A stretch of DNA of 39,460 nucleotides from contig NZ_BAUT01000035.1 in assembly GCF_000513095.1 (NCBI RefSeq), positions 1 to 39,460 on the forward strand, given 5' to 3'. The stretch is from Halalkalibacter wakoensis JCM 9140 (GTDB taxonomy: Bacteria > Bacillota > Bacilli > Bacillales > Bacillaceae_D). This document shows, piece after piece, positions 8,871 to 17,120 of the stretch. The notes under the pieces are model-generated. The model ran no database searches, had not been told where the DNA came from, and was given only the letters and a program-made list of their open reading frames with translations. A program made the position numbers and the translations under genes. Positions within the stretch are counted from its first letter, which is position 1; every line of letters begins with the position of its first letter.

Positions 8871-8936
8871 GCAAGTAGTAAGATTACTTTTTCATGTAGT
8901 AGCCTCATGAACAATCTTTCAATTTTTTTTATTTTT

Positions 8937-8999
8937 TTTCGTTTTTAGGTTTATTTTTTTTTCGCTTTAGTTGAACTAATTACAATAATGAAATATTAT
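8937..8999 (+). promoter_or_regulatory. sigma-A promoter of the DeoR-type gene with overlapping operator repeats
   Basis: -35 TTGAAC (8971-8976), 17-bp spacer, -10 TATTAT (8994-8999). Just upstream are TTTCGTTTTT and TTTTCGCTTT, with CG steps at 8940 and 8963. They are the reverse complement of the AAACGAAAA repeats upstream of eryI, consistent with autoregulation. Confidence 0.7.
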
Positions 9000-9043
9000 G
9001 ATAGTAGGATTATGTAAATGGAAGGTTGATGGTAGTGGGGAAA

Positions 9044-9817
9044 ATGTTAATGCATGAAAGAAGGAATGCAATATTAGAGTATTTGGACAAAGATCAAAGA
9101 ATTGTAGTGAGTGATTTATCACAGAGGTTAAATGTCTCTGAGGCAACGTTAAGGAATGATCTAAATAATATGGAAAAAGAAGGTCTTCTAAAACGTACTC
9201 ATGGAGGGGCTGTATTAGTCGATCAAGAGCCTGAGGACAATAAATTTTTTAATTTCTCGACTAGGGAAAAGAAAAACAAAGAAGAAAAATACCTAATTAG
9301 TACAAAAGCGCAAAAGTTAATTACAAACAATCAATGTATTTTACTAGATGCTAGCTCAACAGCATTGGAGTTGGCCAAACGATTAAAAGATGATTCAGAC
9401 CGGAAACGACTTACCATTGTTACAAACGGAATATATACTGCATTAGAATTACGAGACGTTGCTGAGTTTACAGTTATATTAATCGGTGGTGTCATTCGGG
9501 CTGGATCAAGTGCATTAGAAAGTACCATTGATGCAGGGGTATTAAAGAAAATCAATGTTGATATTATGTTTACGTCTGCCAGTGGATTTGATTTTGAAAA
9601 CGGTTTAACTGACTTTAATGTATATGAAGTTGAGCTAAAAAAAGAAATGGTGAAAGCCTCTAATCGTGTAGTGGCTCTTTTAGATCATACTAAATTTGGT
9701 AAAAAATCAATTGTTTCCTTTGCTGCGATTGATCAGATAGATACACTTATAATAGATAACCAAATATCGGAAGAAGATAAGCGTTTATTAAAAGAGCGTG
9801 ATATAAATGTTTTATAG
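9044..9817 (+). CDS. DeoR-family transcriptional repressor of the tetritol operon
   Basis: DeoR/GlpR-type regulator, about 257 aa. The N-terminal HTH reads RRNAILEYLDKDQRIVVSD with VSEATLRNDLNNMEKEG and LKRTHGGA, the DeoR signature. The C-terminal sugar-phosphate-sensing DeoRC domain includes DASSTALELAKRL, VTNG and IGGVIRAGSSALES. Start choice: the ATGs at 9044 or 9050 (MHERRNAI) follow GTGGGG, while TTG 9026 would add a few residues. It has its own promoter. Likely effector: a tetrulose or tetrose phosphate, as for other DeoR repressors of sugar operons. Likely targets: its own promoter and the eryI promoter, which share TTTCGTTT-type repeats. Confidence 0.85.
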   Translation: MLMHERRNAILEYLDKDQRIVVSDLSQRLNVSEATLRNDLNNMEKEGLLKRTHGGAVLVDQEPEDNKFFNFSTREKKNKEEKYLISTKAQKLITNNQCILLDASSTALELAKRLKDDSDRKRLTIVTNGIYTALELRDVAEFTVILIGGVIRAGSSALESTIDAGVLKKINVDIMFTSASGFDFENGLTDFNVYEVELKKEMVKASNRVVALLDHTKFGKKSIVSFAAIDQIDTLIIDNQISEEDKRLLKERDINVL

Positions 9818-9835
9818 TTTGGTTATTGATAGCCT

Positions 9836-9880
9836 GTTCCTAATCCTAGTACATAAAGTATTGAGATTAGGAACTTTTTT
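9836..9880 (+). terminator. rho-independent terminator after the DeoR-type gene
   Basis: GTTCCTAATC pairs perfectly with GATTAGGAAC across a 19-nt loop and is followed by six T. Confidence 0.85.
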
Positions 9881-10052
9881 AATTGGTAGAGGTTGCAAAA
9901 CGTGTTATCTGATACATGTTTGTGGGCCCAGGAATCTTCTGAAAATGTACTCTGAATATAATACTGCCTTTTTTACCAGAGTAGAACCATCAGAGCCTAC
10001 TAGTCCTCTTTTTTCTATAGTTAATATAATAAAAAGAACAGAAAATTTCCAT
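9881..10052. other. unassigned intergenic DNA
   Basis: Between two terminators. I see no credible start, ribosome site or family motif on either strand; the open stretches are short and look random. A decayed fragment cannot be excluded. Confidence 0.4.
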
Positions 10053-10106
10053 AAAAAGTACCTTATAGAATAGACGTAAAAAAGTCGACCTATAGGGTAC
10101 TTTTTT
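10053..10106. terminator. bidirectional terminator-like hairpin
   Basis: AAAAAGTACC plus TTATAG pairs with CTATAG plus GGTACTTTTTT (one G-U), with A-run on one side and T-run on the other, so it could work in both directions. It insulates the LacI-controlled operon from part A. Confidence 0.7.
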
Positions 10107-10264
10107 GTGAGATATCCAAATAGAGGTGTTTTCCAATACTTCCATTGTTGAAGGGTTAATATATGTTTCGAAACTCACCAGTAGACCAAATTTAAATTCC
10201 ATTTTTTTCAATAAATTATATTCTAAATTATCCAGTGGTGTATATATTTATCTTGTAAAGAGAA

Positions 10265-10439
10265 TGAAACGTTTCATTTCTATTTTTATTGTTTTGTAAG
10301 CGCTTAAACAAAGTGGACTACAGTAAGCTTCAATTCTAAAAAAGAACAATACGATGTGAAGTAGTTTGTGAAACGTTTCATTCCCGTTACTTCAATAAAA
10401 GTGAAGTTTAATCTCATTGTAATTAAATGAAACGTTTCA
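10265..10439. promoter_or_regulatory. three identical LacI-type operators and a cre-like site
   Basis: The 12-bp palindrome TGAAACGTTTCA occurs three times, at 10265-10276, 10369-10380 and 10428-10439, all upstream of the LacI-family gene. Centre distances are 104 and 59 bp, which would allow looping between repressor dimers. A TAAGCGCTTA palindrome at 10297-10306 resembles a CcpA (cre) core but does not fit the full consensus. No strong -35/-10 pair could be fixed in this region. Confidence 0.8.
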
Positions 10440-10466
10440 GGCTGAGGTGATCTTATTAACGTAACA

Positions 10467-11432
10467 ATGAAAGACGTAGCAAAAGCTGCAGGAGTTTCTA
10501 TAGGAACAGTATCAAAGGTTATTAATAAATCTGGAAATGTAAGTCCTAAAATTAGAGAACGTGTTTTGTTAGCTATCTCTTTACTTAATTACAAACCTAA
10601 TGGAATTGCAAGAAGTTTAAAGAATTCAAAAACAAATATTATTGGAGTCATCTTACCTGGGCTTTATGATATATACCTTATGAAAATCTTAAATAATATT
10701 GAAAAGATTGCATCAGCAAAAGGCTATAAAATTATCTATTGTTCAACAAATGGTGAATTAGCTAAAGAAATAAAGTCATTACAATGGCTGATCGAAAAAA
10801 GAGTAGATGGTATTTTATTTTACCCAACTAGTGAGGAATTAACCGATGTAGAAATACCGCCTTCTATACCTGTCGTATTAATTGAAAGAGAGTTAAAGAA
10901 TTATAAATTTCCAACCATCATGCATGAACATGTCGAGGCTTGTAGACAACTGATCGAACCACTAACCCAAAAACAGTCATTATTATTTTTTCATGGATCG
11001 CAAAATGACTCTGTAGAAAGATCGAAAATAACTGGCTTTTTTAAAGCCCTTGAACATCTAGGTATAGAGAAAGAAAGTGACTGCTTTAAAGAAGTCAATG
11101 TAAAACATGATAGAACATTTATTGCTGACTACATTAAGCAAACTATCAGTAGTACCCCTAAGGTATCTGGCGTAGTCGCAACAAATCCAATACTGTTATC
11201 TGAATCAATTAAAGTTAGCGAAGAACTTGGCCTAGTTGATCAAACTGATTTTGAAATTTGTGGATTTGGAGATATTGACCCATTTGAAATCAGGAGAAAT
11301 AAAATTCGGATAGCGAAGGAACAACCAAATGAGTTAGCAAGGGTTGCTTTAAGTTCTTTACTTGATCAAATGAATAAATCATGTAAAGTGGTATCTAAAA
11401 ATTTGTATGTAACACATACATTTCAAAATTAA
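10467..11432 (+). CDS. LacI-family transcriptional regulator of the sugar ABC/DhaKL operon
   Basis: LacI/GalR-type regulator, 321 aa. N-terminal HTH MKDVAKAAGVSIGTVSKVIN with the hinge helix NYKPNGIARSL, then a periplasmic-binding-protein-like effector domain (NIIGVILPG, KRVDGILFYP, VVLIERE). It is the first gene of its operon and is preceded by three TGAAACGTTTCA operators, so it very likely represses itself and the importer/kinase genes. Start: the ATG at 10467 is 16 bases from the only ribosome site (GAGGTGATC, 10444-10452). The in-frame ATT at 10455 would give MNVTMKDVAK, a very usual LacI N-terminus, so initiation at a rare ATT, or a sequence error there, is possible. Confidence 0.85.
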   Translation: MKDVAKAAGVSIGTVSKVINKSGNVSPKIRERVLLAISLLNYKPNGIARSLKNSKTNIIGVILPGLYDIYLMKILNNIEKIASAKGYKIIYCSTNGELAKEIKSLQWLIEKRVDGILFYPTSEELTDVEIPPSIPVVLIERELKNYKFPTIMHEHVEACRQLIEPLTQKQSLLFFHGSQNDSVERSKITGFFKALEHLGIEKESDCFKEVNVKHDRTFIADYIKQTISSTPKVSGVVATNPILLSESIKVSEELGLVDQTDFEICGFGDIDPFEIRRNKIRIAKEQPNELARVALSSLLDQMNKSCKVVSKNLYVTHTFQN

Positions 11433-11506
11433 GAATCTTTAAAGGGGGTGAAGAAAAAGGGGTTCAATCGCTTGTTTAAATATAAAACAATTTGGAGGGG
11501 ATTAGA

Positions 11507-12544
11507 ATGAGAAAGCTTTTATTATCATTACTTTTGTTTGTTGTTTTCCTTATGGCTGCTTGTGGTTCTAGTGAGGATACGTCGGGTTCAAACGATAGTG
11601 AGGGAAATAGTGGAGATACTGGTGAAGTTACAAATGAAGGTAGCGGTGAAGTAACAATAGGTTTGTCTAATTCTACTCAAGATATCGACTTTTTCGTTGC
11701 GTTGAAACAAGGTGTTGAACAAGGTGCAGTTCAACAAGGTTTTAATCTAATTAGTGTAAACGCTAACAATGATAGTGCAAAGCAAATAGCGGATATTGAG
11801 GATCTTGTTCAGCAAGGTGTAGATGCGATACTAGTAAACCCACAAGATGCTGAAGCGATTGTGCCAGCAATTGAAGTGGCTAACGCAGCAAATATTCCAG
11901 TCATTGCGATTGATCGAGGAGCAACTGCGGGTGAACTACTAGCATTCTTAGAGACTGATAATGTTGAGATGGGTAGCAAAGCTGCGGATTATATCGCAGA
12001 AAAATTAAAAGATCGATACGGTGATTACGTTGGAAAAGTAGTTGAACTACAAGGATTACAAGGTTCTACAGCTGCTAGAGACCGAGGAGAAGGTTTCAAT
12101 AAACAAATGGAAGAGAAATATCCAAACATTGAAATCGTTGCTCGTCAACCAGCCGACTTTAACCAGGAAAAAGCATTAAATGTCATGACAAATATTCTCC
12201 AAGCAAACCCTGAAATTGATGCTGTTTTTGGCCACAACGACGATAATGCAGTCGGCGCTGCAAATGCAATTGAGCAGTCTGGAAGATTTAAGCCAGCAGA
12301 CGATGATGAGCATATCTTTGTAATTGGGATTGATGGTAACCGCCAAGCTATTCAAGGAATTGAAAACGGTTCCATTGATGCGACGATCTCTCAAGTTCCA
12401 ATAAGTATGGGGGAAATGGCAGTTGAGTATGTCAAAGAATATTTAGCGGGAAATGATGTTGAACCCCACACATTTACCAGGAATTTCCTTGTAACTAAGG
12501 AAAATGTTGAAACGGAAGATTTATGGGCTAAAGAGTTAAAGTAA
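11507..12544 (+). CDS. sugar ABC transporter substrate-binding lipoprotein
   Basis: Ribose/xylose-type (Peripla_BP_4) solute-binding lipoprotein, about 345 aa. A signal peptide with lipobox LMAAC is followed by a Ser/Gly/Asp/Glu-rich linker; it would be anchored outside the membrane. Core motifs include QGVDAILVNPQDAEAIVPAIE, PVIAIDRG, DNVEMGSKAADYI, GHNDDNAVGAANAI and VIGIDGNRQA, all typical of RbsB-like proteins. The start is the ATG seven bases after GGAGGGG. The gene lies between the LacI regulator and the importer ATPase. The ligand is unknown; a C4 polyol or ketose fits the paired DhaKL kinase downstream. Confidence 0.88.
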   Translation: MRKLLLSLLLFVVFLMAACGSSEDTSGSNDSEGNSGDTGEVTNEGSGEVTIGLSNSTQDIDFFVALKQGVEQGAVQQGFNLISVNANNDSAKQIADIEDLVQQGVDAILVNPQDAEAIVPAIEVANAANIPVIAIDRGATAGELLAFLETDNVEMGSKAADYIAEKLKDRYGDYVGKVVELQGLQGSTAARDRGEGFNKQMEEKYPNIEIVARQPADFNQEKALNVMTNILQANPEIDAVFGHNDDNAVGAANAIEQSGRFKPADDDEHIFVIGIDGNRQAIQGIENGSIDATISQVPISMGEMAVEYVKEYLAGNDVEPHTFTRNFLVTKENVETEDLWAKELK

Positions 12545-12592
12545 ATAGATTGAGGGGATACCATCCCCTCTTTCCACCTAGGAGGTGAGACA

Positions 12593-14091
12593 ATGTCTAA
12601 AGAGTCTTTACTATCTATGAAAAATATTTCAAAAGGGTTTCCTGGAGTCCGAGCATTAGAATCAGTTGATTTTTCAATTGATAAAGGTGAGGTTATAGGG
12701 TTACTTGGTGAGAATGGTGCTGGAAAGTCAACTTTAATGAAGATTTTAAGTGGTGAGTATATCCTGATCAGGGAGAGATTTATCTAGAAGGGGAAAAAGT
12801 ATCATTTAATAATACAAAGCATGCCCAAGATTTAGGAATAAGTATTATACATCAAGAATTGAATCTACTTCCTTTCCTGACAGTTGCTGAAAATGTATAT
12901 ATTCACTCTTTGCCAAGAAAAGGAATAAACCTAGATCGAAAAAAATTACTTCAAGATACTAAGTTACTATTGGAAGAGTTAAAGTTTGCGATTAATCCAA
13001 GTTCAGTTGTTGAGGATATGACAGTAGCATCTCAACAGTTAGTAGAAATAGCAAAGGCGCTTTCCTTTAATTCAAAAATAATCGTGATGGATGAGCCTAC
13101 TTCAGCAATTACGGAGCAAGAGTCAAAAAAACTATTTGATATTATATGTAACTTAAAGCAAAAGGGCATTTCCATTATTTATATATCGCATCGAATGGAA
13201 GAAATTTATGAGATATGTGACCGTGTTGTTGTTCTTCGTGATGGGAAAAACGCTGGTGAAGGAAAGACAAGAGATTTGACGACAGATGAGATCGTCAAAA
13301 TGTTAGTTGGTAGAGAAGTAAAGAGCATCTATCCTTCTATAGAAAAGAAAAACACGAATGCTGAAGTAGTAATGGAAGTAAATAGTCTTTCTGCGAAAGA
13401 TGTTGTTCATCAGGCTTCATTTAAATTACATCGAGGTGAAATATTGGGGTTTTCTGGGTTAATGGGGGCTGGAAGGACAGAGTTAATGGAGAGTATATTC
13501 GGTTACCGAAAGATTGATTCAGGAAATATATCAATAAACGGAAAATATGTATCGATTAAATCAACAAGAGATGCAATTAAGTTAAAGATTGGCTTTGTTC
13601 CGGAAGATCGTAGACAACAGGGAATGATTGGAGAATTTTCCGTTGCGGAAAATATAAGTATCGTCGTTTTAAAAAGATTATTAGGGAAATTTAAGAACAT
13701 TAAATCTAGTAAAGAAAGAGACATTGCTGATGAGTATATTTCAAAATTAAGCATCAAAACGTCCGATTCAAAAAATAAACTTTCAAATTTAAGTGGTGGA
13801 AACCAACAAAAAGCCATCATTGCGAAGTGGTTAGAGACAATGCCAGAAATATTAATTTTAGATGAACCTACAAGGGGAATTGATATTCGAGCAAAGCAAG
13901 AAATCTATAGAATTATGAATGAACTTGCAGAAAAAGGAACTTCCATTATAATGGTTTCTTCCGAGTTGCCAGAAGTTCTAGGTGTGTGTCATAGAGTGGT
14001 TGTTATGGCTAAAGGAAGAGTTACTGGAGAATTCGTTAAAGAAGAAGCTACTGCTGAGGGAGTTATGAAACTTGCAACGGAAGGGGTGTAG
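12593..14091 (+). pseudogene. sugar ABC importer ATPase (RbsA/MglA type), one -1 frameshift
   Basis: Dual-domain importer ATPase. Domain 1 has Walker [15 protein letters not shown], a divergent C-loop (VASQQLVEIAKAL) and Walker B VMDEPTSAI. Domain 2 has the degenerate P-loop GLMGAGRTE typical of RbsA, signature LSGGNQQKAIIAKWL and Walker B LILDEPTRGID. The frame breaks near 12757: GAGTATATCCTGAT is written where GAGTATAATCCTGAT would keep the frame, so one A is missing. Translation then ends at 12787 while the correct frame runs on to 14091. With the base restored the product is 499 aa, the family's normal length. A sequencing error is more likely than real loss, because the other operon genes are intact. 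Confidence 0.85.
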
Positions 14092-14096
14092 AAACT

Positions 14097-15107
14097 TTGA
14101 ATGAAAAAGAAAGGTTACTAAGTAACAAAAAACCTCTGTCAAATCCATCAAATAAGTCTAAAAAAATAAATCTTGTAGCACAACTTTTACTGCAAAATAA
14201 AGTTTTACTAGCGTTACTTTTAATATGTTTGGTTTTAACTATTACATCTGACCAGTTTCTGACAGTCAATAATCTAACAAATATCCTCTTACAGAGTGCC
14301 ATTATGGGAGTTGTTGCAATCGGTATGACCTTTGTCATTATAACCTCTGGAATTGACTTAGGGGTTGGAGCAGTATTAGGGCTTACAAGTGTTGTTACAG
14401 CTGGGATGGTAACGGCTGGTTTACCGATTGTTGTTGTATTAGCGATTGCGGTGCTGTTAGGTGCAGCATGTGGTTTAATTAATGGTTTCTTCATAACGAA
14501 ATTTAGTATGGCCCCGTTTATCGTTACGCTTGCGATGATGGCTGCCGCAAGATCTGTTGCCATGGTTTATACAGACGCAAAAACAATATCTATTTATGAT
14601 GATCCATTTTTCAGATACTTACGGTCGGGTGAAATACTTGGTGTTCCCATTATGATTATCATTCCAATAGTGATCTTTTTAATTGCTCACTATGTGCTTC
14701 GTTATACAATATTTGGAAGGTATGTGTACGCAATAGGTAACAATAAAAAAGCGGCTGAACTATCCGGGATAAATGTAAAGCGAGTTGAATTATCTGTTTA
14801 CGTGATAGCAGGCTTATTATCAGGAATTGCTGGTATTTTAATGACCGCACGTTTGGGCTCGGGAACTCCTTTAGCTGGCTCGAACTTGGAATTAATGGCA
14901 ATAGCGGCTGTTGTTATTGGTGGCTCCAGTTTAATGGGAGGGCGAGGTACCGTATATGGAACAGTAATTGGTGTTCTTTTAATTAATATCATTAATACAG
15001 GAATGAACTTAATGAATATTTCCTCTCATTATCAAGGATTAATGATGGGCTTAGTTATTCTATTAGCTGCTTGGATAGATTCATATGGAAATAAAAAGAA
15101 GAAATAA
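14097..15107 (+). CDS. sugar ABC transporter permease (RbsC type)
   Basis: Membrane permease of the BPD_transp_2 (RbsC/XylH/AraH) family, 336 aa with about eight to ten hydrophobic segments. Seen: MGVVAIGMTFVIITSGIDLGVGAV, GLINGFFITKF, the RYVYAIGNNKKAAELSGINV loop expected to contact the ATPase, and AVVIGGSSLMGGRGTVYGTVIGV. The start is TTG at 14097 (NEKERLL follows), served by GGAAGGGGTG inside the ATPase gene; six bases separate it from the previous stop, so the pair is coupled. It partners the RbsA-type ATPase and the RbsB-type lipoprotein upstream. Confidence 0.9.
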   Translation: MNEKERLLSNKKPLSNPSNKSKKINLVAQLLLQNKVLLALLLICLVLTITSDQFLTVNNLTNILLQSAIMGVVAIGMTFVIITSGIDLGVGAVLGLTSVVTAGMVTAGLPIVVVLAIAVLLGAACGLINGFFITKFSMAPFIVTLAMMAAARSVAMVYTDAKTISIYDDPFFRYLRSGEILGVPIMIIIPIVIFLIAHYVLRYTIFGRYVYAIGNNKKAAELSGINVKRVELSVYVIAGLLSGIAGILMTARLGSGTPLAGSNLELMAIAAVVIGGSSLMGGRGTVYGTVIGVLLINIINTGMNLMNISSHYQGLMMGLVILLAAWIDSYGNKKKK

Positions 15108-15142
15108 AATAACACTTTATAGATTTCAAGGAGGAATAAAAA

Positions 15143-16165
15143 ATGAGCAAAGAAAATCACATTATGAAAAAGATTATAAATAATCCAGAGAGTGTTGTAG
15201 ATGAGATGTTAGAAGGATTATTATTAGCGCATTCAGATAAATTAAAGAGCATTAGAACGGATAATCGTTCCTTAGTACGAAATGAGGAACCAGTAGAAAA
15301 TAAAGTTGGAATAGTAACTGGTGGTGGCTCAGGTCATCTTCCATTATTCTTAGGCTATGTTGGGAAGGGGATGCTTGACGGAGTTGCTGTTGGGGATGTT
15401 TTCCAATCTCCTAGTTCTCAACAAATGCTAGATGTTATTCGTGCAGTGAACACGGGTGCTGGGGTTCTAGCATTATACGGTAATTATGGTGGAGATGTTA
15501 TGAATTTTGATATGGCAAGTGATTTAGCTGATATGGAAAACATTAAAGTTGAAAGTGTAGTGGCTACTGACGACATTGCATCAATGCCAAAAGGCGGGGA
15601 AGAAAAGCGACGAGGTGTAGCAGGAATGTTTTATATGTATAAGCTAGCTTCGGCGAAAGCGGAGCTGGGAGCTAGTTTAGAAGAGGTGAAGAGAATTGCT
15701 GAAAAGGCAAACGATTCCGTTCGCACAATGGGCGTTGCACTTTCTCCATGTACCTTACCTGAAGTCGGCAGACCTACTTTTACCATTCAAGAAAATGAGA
15801 TGGAGATAGGTATGGGCATTCATGGCGAACCCGGTGTGAAAAAAGGAAAAATTGAATCTGCTGATAGCATTGCAGAAACATTAGTAAATTCGATTCTTGA
15901 AGATATACAAATTGATAGCGGGAGTAACGTCTCAGTTCTAATTAACGGATTAGGTGCTACCCCTCTTGAAGAGTTATATATTGTCTATCGAAAAGTACAT
16001 CTAATGTTAGAAGAAAGGGGTATTCATATCCACAATCGGTATATTGGAGAATTTGCAACCTCATTAGAAATGGCAGGGCTATCAATCTCTATTCTAAAAC
16101 TAGATGAAGAGCTGCAAGAACTAATAGATGAGCCATTCTCTACACCATTTTTTACTCAAAACTAG
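15143..16165 (+). CDS. dhaK: DhaK-type ketose kinase subunit 2
   Basis: Second substrate-binding kinase subunit, 340 aa, a paralogue of the one at 3156. Seen: GGGSGHLP with His65, LYGNYGGDVMNF, RTMGVALSPCTLP and MGIHGEPG with the covalent-binding His227. The residue after the GSGH His is Leu, where DhaK1 and classic DhaK have Glu, so the pocket may differ. The start is ATG 15143 after AAGGAGG; the internal MKKIINNPES at 15164 mirrors DhaK1's own start. It follows a sugar ABC importer under LacI control, whereas DhaK1 lies beside an MFS carrier under DeoR control, suggesting a different stereoisomer or ketose substrate. Confidence 0.85.
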   Translation: MSKENHIMKKIINNPESVVDEMLEGLLLAHSDKLKSIRTDNRSLVRNEEPVENKVGIVTGGGSGHLPLFLGYVGKGMLDGVAVGDVFQSPSSQQMLDVIRAVNTGAGVLALYGNYGGDVMNFDMASDLADMENIKVESVVATDDIASMPKGGEEKRRGVAGMFYMYKLASAKAELGASLEEVKRIAEKANDSVRTMGVALSPCTLPEVGRPTFTIQENEMEIGMGIHGEPGVKKGKIESADSIAETLVNSILEDIQIDSGSNVSVLINGLGATPLEELYIVYRKVHLMLEERGIHIHNRYIGEFATSLEMAGLSISILKLDEELQELIDEPFSTPFFTQN

Positions 16166-16182
16166 TGAGCGGAGGAAGCATA

Positions 16183-16830
16183 ATGAAAGATAACTTGACG
16201 GTTCAAGATTTTAGAGAAATATTCACGATAATAAGCGAGTTCATGGATGAAAAAAAGGATTATTTATGTCAACTGGACGGAGCTCTTGGAGATGGAGACA
16301 TAGGATTAACCATGTCGAAAGGATTTAGAGGAATAAAGAAACATCTCTTAGATTTTCAAGAGGAAGATGTCGGGGTTTTACTAATGCAAAGTGGGTTAGA
16401 AATGGCAAACAATGCAGCATCAACGATGGGTACCTTAGTTGCAACAGCTTTAATGAAAGCAGGCAAAGTTTCATTAGGTAAGAGTGAACTTAAATTAACC
16501 GACCTAGCAGAGGCTGTTAATGCAATGGTCGAAGGTGTGAAAGAACGTGGAAAAGCTAAGGTTGGGGACAAAACGATACTTGACTCACTTAGCCCAGCTG
16601 CTAAAGCAATAGAGGAAGCATCAGATTCTGGGATGTCTTTAAAAGAAGCCATATACTCAGCTTCAAGTGCTGCCGAAAAAGGTATGACCGAAACCATTTA
16701 CATGCAATCTCAACACGGAAGAGCGGGAAGGTATTTAGAAAAATCTATTGGACATCAAGATCCAGGGGCCACAGTAGGTGCGTTTATTGTAAAAGGTTTT
16801 GAAGAATATTTTAACCGTATGAATAATTAA
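16183..16830 (+). CDS. dhaL: DhaL-type kinase subunit 2, with a variant metal-site motif
   Basis: Nucleotide-binding partner of DhaK2, 215 aa, start at ATG 16183 after GGAGGAAGC. The Mg-ligand Asp residues D32, D37 and D39 are present, but the motif reads LGDGDIGLTM: Ile40 replaces the almost universal His of DGDHG found in DhaL1. AASTMGTL and HQDPGAT are conserved. The gene is the last of the LacI operon and is followed by a terminator. The replacement might alter activity or phosphodonor preference, or may simply be a clade variant; no DhaM is encoded here, so the donor cannot be decided from sequence. Confidence 0.85.
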   Translation: MKDNLTVQDFREIFTIISEFMDEKKDYLCQLDGALGDGDIGLTMSKGFRGIKKHLLDFQEEDVGVLLMQSGLEMANNAASTMGTLVATALMKAGKVSLGKSELKLTDLAEAVNAMVEGVKERGKAKVGDKTILDSLSPAAKAIEEASDSGMSLKEAIYSASSAAEKGMTETIYMQSQHGRAGRYLEKSIGHQDPGATVGAFIVKGFEEYFNRMNN

Positions 16831-16841
16831 AAACTCAATGC

Positions 16842-16907
16842 AGTCCTTATCAATGAGAAAATGAAGTGGAGGAATCACTTTTAGATCTTTGGTAAGGGCT
16901 ATTTTTT
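16842..16907 (+). terminator. terminator at the end of the DhaKL2 operon
   Basis: AGTCCTTATCA pairs with TGGTAAGGGCT (G-U pairs allowed) over a long loop and is followed by A plus six T. Confidence 0.65.
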
Positions 16908-17014
16908 GTAAAGAGCAGGAATCATAAAGGATGTGAATTTAATATTTCAATTACCAAGTGTATAAAACGCTATTTCAAACGTAAGTGATCCGAAGAAAGA
17001 TAAAAAGAATACAT

Positions 17015-17047
17015 AAAAAGTAACCCTTAATTTTGGGTTACTTTTTT
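17015..17047. terminator. bidirectional terminator hairpin between operons
   Basis: AAAAAGTAACCC pairs with GGGTTACTTTTTT over an 8-nt loop. It can serve the TetR gene on the minus strand as well as the plus-strand operon. Confidence 0.85.
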
Positions 17048-17120
17048 GAGTGTTATTAACAATAAATGGTTATGAACGTAATTGTTCGTTTGCCCCACAT
17101 GAACACACTACTATGAAGGG

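Noticed and set aside
9990-10211. 73-aa minus-strand open frame starting MKKMEFKFGLLVSF
   Set aside because: No ribosome site and it reads straight through a terminator palindrome.
14063-14563. 166-aa minus-strand open frame opposite the permease
   Set aside because: Thr/Ala/Ile-rich antisense of membrane-protein codons; no start signal or family motif.
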